Shown piece after piece: positions 1 through 7,693 of a stretch of DNA of 64,000 nt (the stretch's first letter is position 1; every line of letters starts with the position of its first letter). The notes under the pieces are model-generated. The model was not told the DNA's origin and made no database searches. It saw only the letters and a program-made list of their open reading frames with translations. The translations under genes and the position numbers were made by a program. The DNA comes from Allobosea sp. UNC402CLCol (GTDB lineage Bacteria; Pseudomonadota; Alphaproteobacteria; Rhizobiales; Beijerinckiaceae): contig NZ_JQJJ01000001.1 in assembly GCF_000745475.1 (NCBI RefSeq), positions 48,392 to 112,391 on the forward strand, read 5' to 3'.

Positions 1-928
1 CGTCTCCTGTCGGGCGCGATAACCTGCCGGGCGGCTCGAGCCGGGACGTCGCCCGCCGCATCAGGTCGAGAAGGTGAAGCGCTGCTGGCGTGAGCGGCAG
101 GTCGGCCCGGCGCACGACCACGAGCGCCGGAGCCGTCAGCGTCTCGGCGATCTTGATCGTGGTCAGGGCCTGTCCGGTCATCTCGAAATCCTGCCATTGG
201 CCCGGCACCATCGCGAGCAGGTCGGTGTTGGCGAGACAGGTCAGCAAGGTCAGGGCGGACTGGCTGCGCACCGCGAGATGCGGCGCCGGCAGATCGTGGC
301 GCGCGAAGAACGCGTTGATCTCGGCGCTGTCGTCTGCCGTGATCGATGTCGTCACCCAATCCTGCCCGACGAGATCGCGCAGCGACGTCGCGCCCGCCAG
401 CGGATGCCCGGTCCGGCAGAGCACGACGCGCCGGTTCTGGAACAGCACTTCGAGGCTGAGCTCGGGGACAGATTGCGCGCCGCCCTCCGGGCCGATGTAG
501 AAATCGACGGAGCCGTCCCGCAGCCTTGTTTCGAGCGTGGGATAGAAGCCCTCGATGATATGCAGCTTGATGTTCGGATAGCGCTGGCGAAAGGGCCGCA
601 GGCTCGACGGCAGCAGCGCCAGATGCGCGGCGATCGAAAGCCCGACCGTCACGGTGCCGGTGCCCGCCCCGCGCAACTGCTCCATCTCCTCGCGCGTGCG
701 TCGGATCTCCGACAGGATCGAACGCGCACGCGTGATGAAGGCCTGGCCGAAAGGGGTGGCGACGACGCCACGCGCGCGGCGTTCGAACAAGGGCGCGCCC
801 AGCTCGCGTTCGAGCAGCGCGAGGCTGCGCGTCAGCGCCGGCTGCGCCACGCGCAGATGGCGCGATGCCGCCCGGACGCTGCCGCGCTCGGCGATCGCGA
901 CGACCTCCTCGAAATGATGAAGCTTCAT
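1..928 (-). CDS. LysR-family transcriptional regulator, C-terminus cut by window edge
   Basis: The minus strand from the ATG at 926-928 is open to the left edge (about 309 codons), so nearly the whole of a usual 300-310 residue LysR protein is present. The first 60 residues are a typical LysR winged helix-turn-helix (start MKLHHFEEV, then AASRHLRVAQPALTRSL and LERELGAPLFER). The rest reads as a periplasmic-binding-protein-like effector domain. It is divergent from the VOC/SnoaL/FAH/monooxygenase/TRAP genes, with a 159 bp gap holding a perfect LysR-type dyad. Control of that cluster is inferred from this arrangement; the effector is unknown. Confidence 0.9.
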   Translation of the reverse strand, partial: MKLHHFEEVVAIAERGSVRAASRHLRVAQPALTRSLALLERELGAPLFERRARGVVATPFGQAFITRARSILSEIRRTREEMEQLRGAGTGTVTVGLSIAAHLALLPSSLRPFRQRYPNIKLHIIEGFYPTLETRLRDGSVDFYIGPEGGAQSVPELSLEVLFQNRRVVLCRTGHPLAGATSLRDLVGQDWVTTSITADDSAEINAFFARHDLPAPHLAVRSQSALTLLTCLANTDLLAMVPGQWQDFEMTGQALTTIKIAETLTAPALVVVRRADLPLTPAALHLLDLMRRATSRLEPPGRLSRPTGD

Positions 929-957
929 CCTCGCGTCTCCCTCGCGAAGAGCCTCAA

Positions 958-978
958 GCGATATCAGATGATGATCGC
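958..978. promoter_or_regulatory. LysR-type operator candidate (GCGAT-N11-ATCGC)
   Basis: A perfect 5 bp inverted repeat, GCGAT, eleven bases, ATCGC, contains the T-N11-A core typical of LysR regulators. It lies 29 bp upstream of the divergent LysR start and 109 bp upstream of the VOC start, as expected for an autoregulatory recognition site. Confidence 0.6.
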
Positions 979-1087
979 TCCGGCATTCTTGTCATCTGTT
1001 CAGGTATATCTCCCTCCGCTAGCTCTGTTCCACCGAAAACGCAGGCGCCGCGCCCTCCGGGGAAGAATGGCACCGCAGGAGGAACGC

Positions 1088-1669
1088 ATGGACATCATCA
1101 AGCCCGCCTTCCATCACGTCACCTTCAAGACCAGCCGGCTCGCCGAAATGGTCGCCTGGTATGGCCGAGTCGTCGGCGCCACGCCGAATTTCCAGGATGC
1201 GAACAATGCCTGGACCACCAATGACGCGGCCAATCACCGTGTCGCCTTCCTGTCGGCGCCCGGTCTCGGCGACGACCCTGACAAGCGCAGCCATAACGGC
1301 ATGCACCATAGCGCCTTCGAATATGAGAGCTTCGACGATTTGATGTCGTCCTATGCCCGGCTGCGCGACGAGGGCATCCTGCCGGCCTTCAGCCTCGACC
1401 ACGGCATGACGATCTCGATCTACTACCGCGATCCCGAGGGCAATTTCGTCGAGCTGCAATGCGATACCTACGGCGACTGGAAGCAGTCCAGCGAGTGGAT
1501 GCGGACCTCGACGGACTTCAAGGCCAATCCGATCGGCACCTTCTTCGACCCCGAGCGCGTCTACCAGGCCCATAGGGCGGGTTCGGGCTTCGATGCGCTG
1601 CATCTCGGCATGCGCAAGGGCGACTACGAGCCGGCCGGCGCGCCGCCCGATCTCGGCCTGCCGGTCTGA
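1088..1669 (+). CDS. VOC family protein, extradiol dioxygenase-like (193 aa)
   Basis: The start is the ATG at 1088, preceded by an AGGAGGAAC ribosome site. A vicinal-oxygen-chelate fold is indicated by the opening FHHVTFKT and the paired motif HHSAFEYES, followed by YYRDPEGNFVELQCD. The putative metal ligands are an N-terminal His, the central His and the C-terminal Glu of FVELQ, as in type I extradiol dioxygenases and related isomerases. It is short and single-module, with a 50-residue C-terminal tail. As first gene of the cluster it may open a ring or act on a breakdown intermediate; the substrate cannot be read from sequence. Confidence 0.85.
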   Translation: MDIIKPAFHHVTFKTSRLAEMVAWYGRVVGATPNFQDANNAWTTNDAANHRVAFLSAPGLGDDPDKRSHNGMHHSAFEYESFDDLMSSYARLRDEGILPAFSLDHGMTISIYYRDPEGNFVELQCDTYGDWKQSSEWMRTSTDFKANPIGTFFDPERVYQAHRAGSGFDALHLGMRKGDYEPAGAPPDLGLPV

Positions 1670-1692
1670 CGGTGGGCGGAGGTTCGTCCGCG

Positions 1693-2115
1693 ATGACGCT
1701 GTCGTTGAACCCAGAGGATCGTGCGGCGATCGAGGATCTGATCCAGCGCCATGCCTGGCTGATCGACCATGGCGAGGCGGATCGCATCGGCGCGCTCTTC
1801 ACGGAGGATGCCGGGCTCTATGGCGTCGGCCCGGACAAGCTCGGGCGTGCCGCCATCGCGACATGGGGTGCGGAACGTGCCGCAATGCGCGAGCGCCGCT
1901 CCCGCCATGTCCAGAGCAACATCCTGATCGAGCCGGTCTCGTCCGATGCGGCGCACGGCTGCGTCGTGCTGACGCTCTATCGCCATGACGGGCCGGGGCC
2001 GGGTGCGGCCGCGCCGTTCCTGATCTGCGAATACGCCGACCGCTATCGCAAGGAGCCGGACGGGGCCTGGCGCTTCGCCGAGCGACGCCTCGCCGTGCTT
2101 TTCGGCGAAGCCTGA
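1693..2115 (+). CDS. SnoaL-like / nuclear transport factor 2-fold protein (140 aa)
   Basis: A small protein beginning MTLSLNPEDRAAIEDLIQRH, with the NTF2/SnoaL layout of an N-terminal helix pair, a LIDHGEADRIGALFTED segment and a final YRKEPDGAWRFAERRL strand. The ATG at 1693 is preferred because GGAGG sits about ten bases upstream; an in-frame GTG at 1672 would add seven residues. It follows the VOC gene by 23 bp. Members of this fold are often small dehydratases, isomerases or subunits of ring-hydroxylating systems. A role in the same pathway is inferred from the tight cluster. Confidence 0.75.
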   Translation: MTLSLNPEDRAAIEDLIQRHAWLIDHGEADRIGALFTEDAGLYGVGPDKLGRAAIATWGAERAAMRERRSRHVQSNILIEPVSSDAAHGCVVLTLYRHDGPGPGAAAPFLICEYADRYRKEPDGAWRFAERRLAVLFGEA

Positions 2116-2183
2116 CACCGATCGCTTCCGCTCCGGCCGCAGTGGCGACCGATGCCTTTTACCCCATTGGAAGGAGAGCCTTC

Positions 2184-3068
2184 ATGCGTCTCGCCACCAT
2201 TCTTCGCGACGGCAAGGCCCGGCTCGCGGCTTATCGCGGCCAGGATCTCATTGATCTCTCGGAAGCCGGTTCCGGCCTGCCGGGGTCCATGCTCGCTTTC
2301 GTCGAAGGCGGGGAGGTGGCGCGGGCGGCCATCGCCGCCGCGCTCGACAAGGCGCCTTCATCGGCGCTGCTCGACCCGGAGCGGACGACCTTCCTGCCGG
2401 TGCTGCCCCGCCCCGGCAAGATCATCTGCGTCGGCCTGAACTATGCCGACCATTCGGCCGAGAGCGGCTTCAAGCAGCCGGATTATCCGACGCTGTTCGG
2501 CCGCTTCTCGACGACGCTGATTGGCCACCGCGCACCGATGATCCGCCCGAACCTCTCCGATCAGCTCGATTACGAGGGCGAGATCGCGGCGGTGATCGGC
2601 CGGCGCGCCAAGCATGTTCCGAAGGCCCGTGCGCTCGACCATGTCGCCGGCTACGCCGTTTTCAACGAAGGCTCGGTGCGCGAATACCAGTTCAAGGCGC
2701 CGCAATGGACCGTCGGCAAGAACTTCGACGGAACCGGCGCCTTCGGACCGGCGCTGGTCACGGCCGATGAATTGCCGCCGGGCGCCAGGGGATTGAAGCT
2801 CGAGACCCGGCTCAACGGCCAGACCGTCCAGAGCGCCTCGACCGACAGCATGGTCTTCGACGTGGCGAGCCTGATTGCGATCATCAGCGAGGCGATCACG
2901 CTGGAGCCGGGCGACGTCATCGTCACCGGGACGCCGGCCGGCGTCGGCGTGGCGCGCAAGCCGCCGCTCTTCATGAAGCCGGGCGATGTCTGCGAGGTCG
3001 AGGTCGAGCGCATTGGCCTGCTGGTCAACCCCATTGCCCAGGAAGAAGCCGTGCGGAGCGCCGCCTGA
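2184..3068 (+). CDS. Fumarylacetoacetate hydrolase family protein (294 aa)
   Basis: The start at 2184 follows AAGGAG. The N-terminal 80 residues precede a classic FAH catalytic domain: KIICVGLNYADH, the metal-binding pair in LDYEGEIA, and GDVIVTGTPAGVGVARKP. Enzymes of this fold hydrolyse, hydrate or decarboxylate dicarbonyl acids from aromatic ring cleavage. The segment that commonly reads ND-G-S-x-R-D here reads NEGSVREYQF, so the usual Asp metal ligand appears to be Glu, a conservative change. It lies between the SnoaL and monooxygenase genes, consistent with carbon-carbon bond cleavage in one pathway. Confidence 0.9.
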   Translation: MRLATILRDGKARLAAYRGQDLIDLSEAGSGLPGSMLAFVEGGEVARAAIAAALDKAPSSALLDPERTTFLPVLPRPGKIICVGLNYADHSAESGFKQPDYPTLFGRFSTTLIGHRAPMIRPNLSDQLDYEGEIAAVIGRRAKHVPKARALDHVAGYAVFNEGSVREYQFKAPQWTVGKNFDGTGAFGPALVTADELPPGARGLKLETRLNGQTVQSASTDSMVFDVASLIAIISEAITLEPGDVIVTGTPAGVGVARKPPLFMKPGDVCEVEVERIGLLVNPIAQEEAVRSAA

Positions 3069-3107
3069 ACGGGCGGACGGTGCGGCGCAGGACGGAAGGA
3101 GCGCGCG

Positions 3108-4769
3108 GTGAAAGACAGCGGTTGGGATGTCGACGTGCTGATTGCTGGCGCCGGCCCGGTGGGGCTGGCCGCCGCCATCGAGCTCGGCCGCCGCGGCATC
3201 CGTTGCCTCGTGGTCGAGCGCAACGACCGCGTCGGCTATGCGCCGCGCGCCAAGACGACGAATGTCCGCACGCGCGAGCATCTGCGTCGTTGGGGCATCG
3301 CGGACAGGCTGCGCGAGGTCTCGCCGATCCCGCGCGACTATCCCTCGAACGTCGTCTTCGCCACGCGGATGACCGGCCCCGGGCTCGCGCGCTTCGAGAA
3401 TGCGCTGAACGGCAGCCCGGCGCGCAACGACCTCTATTCGGAATCGGCGCAATGGGTGCCGCAATATGTGCTGGAAGAAGTCCTGCGTGAGCATGCCGCC
3501 TCGCTGCCCGGCGTGACGATCCGCTTCAGCACCGAACTGACCGCCTTCGAGCAGGACGGCAGCGGCGTCACGGGTGAGCTGAAGGATCTCGTGACCGGGG
3601 CGGTCCGCCGCGTCAGCAGTTCCTACCTGATCGGTGCCGATGGCGCGCGCAGCCTGGTCCGCGACGCGATCGGCGCGGTGATGACCGGCGACCGGGCCTA
3701 TTCGCGCAACTACAACATCATCTTCCGCGCGCCCGACCTCGCCCGCCGCCACGCGCATGGCGAGGCGATCATGTACTGGATGGTCAATGAGGAATTGCCC
3801 TCGCTGCTCGGCCCGATGGACGGCGAGGGCTTGTGGTTCTTCATGGTCACCAAGCTCGCCAATGACGTCGATCCGGCGAGCGTCGACCCGGTCGCGCTGA
3901 TCAGGCAAGGTACGGGCCTCCATGACCTCGCAATCGAGATCGTCGGCAAGGATCCGTGGGTGGCGCACAAGCTCGTCGCCGATCGCTACGACAAGGGCCG
4001 CGTCTTCCTGGCGGGCGATGCCTGCCATCTGCATCCGCCCTTCGGCGGCTTCGGGATGAATATGGGCATCGGCGATGCCGTCGATCTCGGCTGGAAGCTC
4101 GCGGCCACGCTCCAGGGCTGGGGCGGGCCGGAACTGCTGGCGAGCTACGAGGCCGAGCGGCGCAAGGTGCATGAGCGCACCATCGCGGAAGCGGTGATCA
4201 ATTACGGCGTGCTCAGCAACCAGCTCGTCCGGCCGGGGCTGGAGGATCCGGGGCCGCTCGGCGAGGCGACGCGCCGCGAGGTCGGCGAGATCATCGAGGC
4301 GACCAAGCTGCGCGAATTCCGGACGCTCGGCATCGTGCTGGGCTCGCGCTACGAGGATTCGCCGATCATCGTTTCCGATGGCAGCGAGCCGCCGCCGGAG
4401 CATTTCATGCTCTATGTGCCCTCGGCCCATCCCGGCTGCCTTGCCCCGCACCTCTGGCTGGCCGACGACTCGTCGCTCTATGACCATTTCGGAGATGGGT
4501 TCACGCTGCTGGTCACGGCGGGCGAGGCCGGGCAGGCGGCGGATTTCTCTGCCAGGGCCGCGGCTCTGGACATCCCGCTGACGGTTCTCGCTCCGGCCGA
4601 CCGGCGTCTGCCGGCGCGTTACGGCGCGCGTTTCGCCCTGATCCGGCCCGACCAGTACGTCGCCTGGCGCGGCGACGCCCTGCCTGCCGATGCGGCGGGG
4701 CTGCTCGCCCATGTCACCGGCACCATCGCAAAGGGAGCCGTCACGCCGGTATCCGCGACGGCAGCCTGA
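3108..4769 (+). CDS. FAD-dependent aromatic-ring monooxygenase (553 aa)
   Basis: A class A flavoprotein hydroxylase of the PheA/TfdB/MhpA type. Residues about 8-40 carry the Rossmann motif GAGPVG and a basic ERND end; YLIGADGARS is the DG motif; GRVFLAGDACHLHPPFGGFG is the GD motif that binds the FAD ribityl chain. The last 150 residues form the thioredoxin-like C-terminal domain of phenol hydroxylases. The start is the GTG at 3108 behind GGAAGGA. It probably hydroxylates an aromatic or related ring at the expense of NAD(P)H. It sits 39 bp after the FAH gene and 33 bp before the TRAP binding protein. The substrate is unknown. Confidence 0.9.
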   Translation: MKDSGWDVDVLIAGAGPVGLAAAIELGRRGIRCLVVERNDRVGYAPRAKTTNVRTREHLRRWGIADRLREVSPIPRDYPSNVVFATRMTGPGLARFENALNGSPARNDLYSESAQWVPQYVLEEVLREHAASLPGVTIRFSTELTAFEQDGSGVTGELKDLVTGAVRRVSSSYLIGADGARSLVRDAIGAVMTGDRAYSRNYNIIFRAPDLARRHAHGEAIMYWMVNEELPSLLGPMDGEGLWFFMVTKLANDVDPASVDPVALIRQGTGLHDLAIEIVGKDPWVAHKLVADRYDKGRVFLAGDACHLHPPFGGFGMNMGIGDAVDLGWKLAATLQGWGGPELLASYEAERRKVHERTIAEAVINYGVLSNQLVRPGLEDPGPLGEATRREVGEIIEATKLREFRTLGIVLGSRYEDSPIIVSDGSEPPPEHFMLYVPSAHPGCLAPHLWLADDSSLYDHFGDGFTLLVTAGEAGQAADFSARAAALDIPLTVLAPADRRLPARYGARFALIRPDQYVAWRGDALPADAAGLLAHVTGTIAKGAVTPVSATAA

Positions 4770-4802
4770 AGACCCAACGATAAAACAACCGGGGAGGAAA
4801 CG

Positions 4803-5840
4803 ATGATACGAGGAGTGGTGGGCGCCCTGCTTGGTGCGCTGTTCAGCCTGTCCTTGTCGGTGGCGGCATTCGCGCAAACCATCGAGCTCAAGGTCTCGCA
4901 TTACCTGCCGCCGAACCATCAGCTTCACAAGAAACTGGAGGAATGGGGCGAGGAACTCGCCAAGCGCTCGAACGGTCGGCTCAAGCTGACCATCTTCCCG
5001 GCGGCGCAGATGGGGCCGATGCCGCGGCAATACGACCTCGCCCGCACCGGCGTCGCCGATATCGCCTTCTTCCTGCATGGCGCGCTGCCTGGCCGCTTCC
5101 CGCTGACCGAGATCACCCAGCTCCCTTATGTCTTCAATCGGGGTGAGGGCGCTGCCTCGAAGGCGATCAGCACGGCAGAGGCATCCGCGATCGTGACGGG
5201 GATGGCCGACGATCTCGCCGCCGAGCACGAGGGCACCAAGCTGCTCTATTTCATCGCGACGCCGACAGTGAGCCTGTTCTTCAACAAGGGCGCGGTGCGC
5301 GATCCCGCAGGCGTGCGCGGCCTGCGCATCCGGCACAACGGGCCGATCGCCTCGGCGATCATCGAGGCCTGGGGCGGTAGCCCCGCCGCCGTCGCGCCGG
5401 CCGAACTCTCGGACGCGCTCGCCAAGGGCACGATCGCGGGGATGCTGTTCAACTACGAGGCCGCCAAATCCTTCCAGATGGCCGAGAGCATCAAGTCGGT
5501 GACGCCGGTCAAGGCTTCCGCCGGCACTTTCGCGCTGGTCATGAACGCCGAACGCTACAAATCGCTGCCGGAGGACCTGCGCAAGCTCATCGACGAGACC
5601 ACCGGCCCGGAAGCCGCCCGCAAGATCGGCGCGCTCTATGACGCGGCGGAGGATGAGGGCGAGGCTTATTTGCGTGCGGCCAAGGTCGATATCCTCGACC
5701 TGACGCCGGCCGAGCGCGCCGCCTTCGAGGAGAAGACCAAGCCGCTGGCCGCGACCTTCCTGGCCAAGGCCGAAGCGAAGAACCCGAAGGCGCGCGGCTT
5801 CTACGAGCGGCTGCGCGCCGCCGTGGGGAGGGCGCAGTGA
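4803..5840 (+). CDS. dctP: TRAP transporter solute-binding protein, DctP family (345 aa)
   Basis: Starts after a GGGGAGGAAACG ribosome site. Residues 1-25 form a Sec signal peptide ending AAFAQ. The mature protein is a DctP-type periplasmic receptor with an early VSHYLPPNHQLHKK and a GLRIRHNGP segment, whose Arg corresponds to the conserved carboxylate-binding Arg of the family. It should capture an organic acid in the periplasm for the two following permease genes. Its stop overlaps the next start (GTGA), showing translational coupling. The pairing with a monooxygenase and FAH hydrolase suggests the ligand is the pathway substrate, but this is inference. Confidence 0.92.
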   Translation: MIRGVVGALLGALFSLSLSVAAFAQTIELKVSHYLPPNHQLHKKLEEWGEELAKRSNGRLKLTIFPAAQMGPMPRQYDLARTGVADIAFFLHGALPGRFPLTEITQLPYVFNRGEGAASKAISTAEASAIVTGMADDLAAEHEGTKLLYFIATPTVSLFFNKGAVRDPAGVRGLRIRHNGPIASAIIEAWGGSPAAVAPAELSDALAKGTIAGMLFNYEAAKSFQMAESIKSVTPVKASAGTFALVMNAERYKSLPEDLRKLIDETTGPEAARKIGALYDAAEDEGEAYLRAAKVDILDLTPAERAAFEEKTKPLAATFLAKAEAKNPKARGFYERLRAAVGRAQ

Positions 5841-6379
5841 ACGGTCGCGCGGGTTCGCGGCTCGATCCCGCCCGCCTTCTCACCCTTTGCGGCGCGATAG
5901 CCCTCGCCGTGATGCTGTTCTGGACGATGTTCGACATCGGCGGGCGCCTCGCCTTCAACCGGCCGATCCACGGCACGCTCGATCTCGTCGAGGTCACGCT
6001 GGTGCTCGTCGCCTTTCTCGCGCTGCCGGAGTGCTTCCGGCGCGACGAACTGATCAAGGTCGATCTCTTCGACACGATGGTGAGCCCGCGCACGCTCGGG
6101 CGCATGACCCTGATCGGGGAGATCGCGACCTTGGCCTTCCTCGGCCTGCTGGCTGCCACGCTGTGGCAGCCGCTCGCGGATGCCTATCGTTTCGGCGATC
6201 AGAAGCCCGATCTGCCGGTTCCGATCTGGACCTTGCTGCTGACGATCGAGTTGGCCCTCGTCGTGTCCATGCTCGTCGTCCTGCGCCGGATCGGGGCGCA
6301 GATCAGGGCCGCCCTGCAGCCGCCGGGCGCCGAGACGCAGGCCCCAACCCTCCACCGCCACGAGGAGGCTACCCCATGA
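5837..6379 (+). CDS. dctQ: TRAP transporter small permease, DctQ family (180 aa)
   Basis: A GTG start at 5837 overlaps the binding-protein stop by four bases. The protein shows four hydrophobic segments, typical of the four-helix DctQ subunit, and the family-like stretch FDIGGRLAFNRPIHGTLDLVE in its first third. The small subunit pairs with DctM in the inner membrane. The last residues are a soluble, proline-rich tail. The downstream dctM start overlaps its stop (ATGA). Confidence 0.88.
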   Translation: MNGRAGSRLDPARLLTLCGAIALAVMLFWTMFDIGGRLAFNRPIHGTLDLVEVTLVLVAFLALPECFRRDELIKVDLFDTMVSPRTLGRMTLIGEIATLAFLGLLAATLWQPLADAYRFGDQKPDLPVPIWTLLLTIELALVVSMLVVLRRIGAQIRAALQPPGAETQAPTLHRHEEATP

Positions 6380-7683
6380 GCGCGACCTCGATCGGCCTGA
6401 TCGGCATGGCGACGCTCGTCGGCATGATCCTCGCCCGCATCCCCGTCGCGGTCGCGCTCGGCCTCGTCGGCTTCGTCGGCTATGCCGCGATCGACGGTTT
6501 CGCCAAGGCGCGGCTCGTCTTCGGCGCGGTGCCGCTCGAACTCTCCTCGGCCTATGCGCTCTCGGTGCTGCCGCTGTTCACGCTGATGGGCGCGCTCGCG
6601 ACCATGGCCGGGCTTTCGGGCGATCTCTTCCGCGCCAGCAATGCCGTCTTCGCCGGCATGCGCGGTTCGCTCGCCATGGCGGCGGTCGGTGCCTCGGCGG
6701 CGTTCGGCGCGGTCTGCGGCTCTTCGCTGGCGACGGCGGCGACGATGAGCCGGATCTCGATCCCGCAGATGCTGAAAGCGGGCTATTCGCCTGCGCTCGC
6801 CGCGGGCGTGGTCGCCGCCGGCGGGACGCTCGGCATCCTGATCCCGCCATCGCTGATCCTGATGATCTACGGCATCATCGCGCAGCTCTCGATCATCAAG
6901 CTGTTCGCCGCAGCGCTCATTCCCGGCCTCGTTCTGACCGCGCTGTACCTCGCCACCGTCGCGATCTGGGTCAGGCTCAGGCCCGAGGCGGCACCGCGCC
7001 TGCCGACGGACGGGCGGGCCCAGTCCTTACGCCTGGTTCTCTCGATCTGGGACGTCGTGCTGCTGTTCGCGGTCACCTTCGGCGGCATCTATCTGGGCTG
7101 GTTCAGCCCGACCGAGGCCGCCGCCGTCGGCGCTTTCGGTGCGCTCCTGCTGGGGCTGCTGCGGCGTGGCTTCAAGCCCGGCGATGTCGGCACGGCCTTC
7201 ACAGAGACGACGCGGATCACCGCCAATCTCGTCCTGATCGTGCTGGGCTCGACGATCTTTTCCTACTTCGTCGTCCAGACCGGCATGGCCCAATCCGTGG
7301 TCCGGGGCATCAATGCCCTCGGCCTGCCGCCGCTGGCGGTCATGCTGCTGCTCGTCGCCTTCTACGTCTTCCTCGGCTGCTTCCTCGAAGGGATCGGCAT
7401 GGTGCTGGTGACGGTGCCGGTGCTGCTGCCGCTCGTGCTGTCGACGGGCTACGATCCGATCTGGTTCGGCGTCCTTCTGGTTATCGTCGTCGAGATTGGG
7501 CTGATCCACCCGCCGGTCGGGATGAACCTCTTCGTCATCCGCACGCAGGCGCCGGAGATCGGCCTGGGCGCGATGTATCGCGGGGTCCTGCCGTTCCTGG
7601 TCGCGCCTTTCGTGCTGATCGCGCTGCTGCTCGCCTGGCCCGAGCTTGCGCTCTGGCTGCCGCGCCATCTCGGGGGGCTGTGA
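6376..7683 (+). CDS. dctM: TRAP transporter large permease, DctM family (435 aa)
   Basis: The start at 6376 overlaps the dctQ stop and follows GAGGAGG. About twelve hydrophobic segments make the ion-coupled channel subunit. Family-typical stretches include CGSSLATAATMSRISIPQM, GGTLGILIPPSLILMIYG, FSPTEAAAVGAFGALLLG and IHPPVGMNLFVI. It should drive sodium- or proton-coupled uptake of the ligand caught by the DctP protein. It is the last gene of the left plus-strand unit, ending 10 bp before the convergent M24 gene with no clear terminator hairpin between. Confidence 0.93.
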   Translation: MSATSIGLIGMATLVGMILARIPVAVALGLVGFVGYAAIDGFAKARLVFGAVPLELSSAYALSVLPLFTLMGALATMAGLSGDLFRASNAVFAGMRGSLAMAAVGASAAFGAVCGSSLATAATMSRISIPQMLKAGYSPALAAGVVAAGGTLGILIPPSLILMIYGIIAQLSIIKLFAAALIPGLVLTALYLATVAIWVRLRPEAAPRLPTDGRAQSLRLVLSIWDVVLLFAVTFGGIYLGWFSPTEAAAVGAFGALLLGLLRRGFKPGDVGTAFTETTRITANLVLIVLGSTIFSYFVVQTGMAQSVVRGINALGLPPLAVMLLLVAFYVFLGCFLEGIGMVLVTVPVLLPLVLSTGYDPIWFGVLLVIVVEIGLIHPPVGMNLFVIRTQAPEIGLGAMYRGVLPFLVAPFVLIALLLAWPELALWLPRHLGGL

Positions 7684-7693
7684 CGTTCGCGCC

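Noticed and set aside
74..1087. Long plus-strand frame overlapping the LysR gene and joining the VOC gene
   Set aside because: The minus strand carries a clear LysR protein here; the plus-strand residues are Arg/Ala-rich and only the part after 1088 shows a real domain.
2358..5336. 992-codon minus-strand frame
   Set aside because: It lies opposite the FAH and monooxygenase genes, has no domain, and reads as the antisense shadow typical of high-GC DNA.
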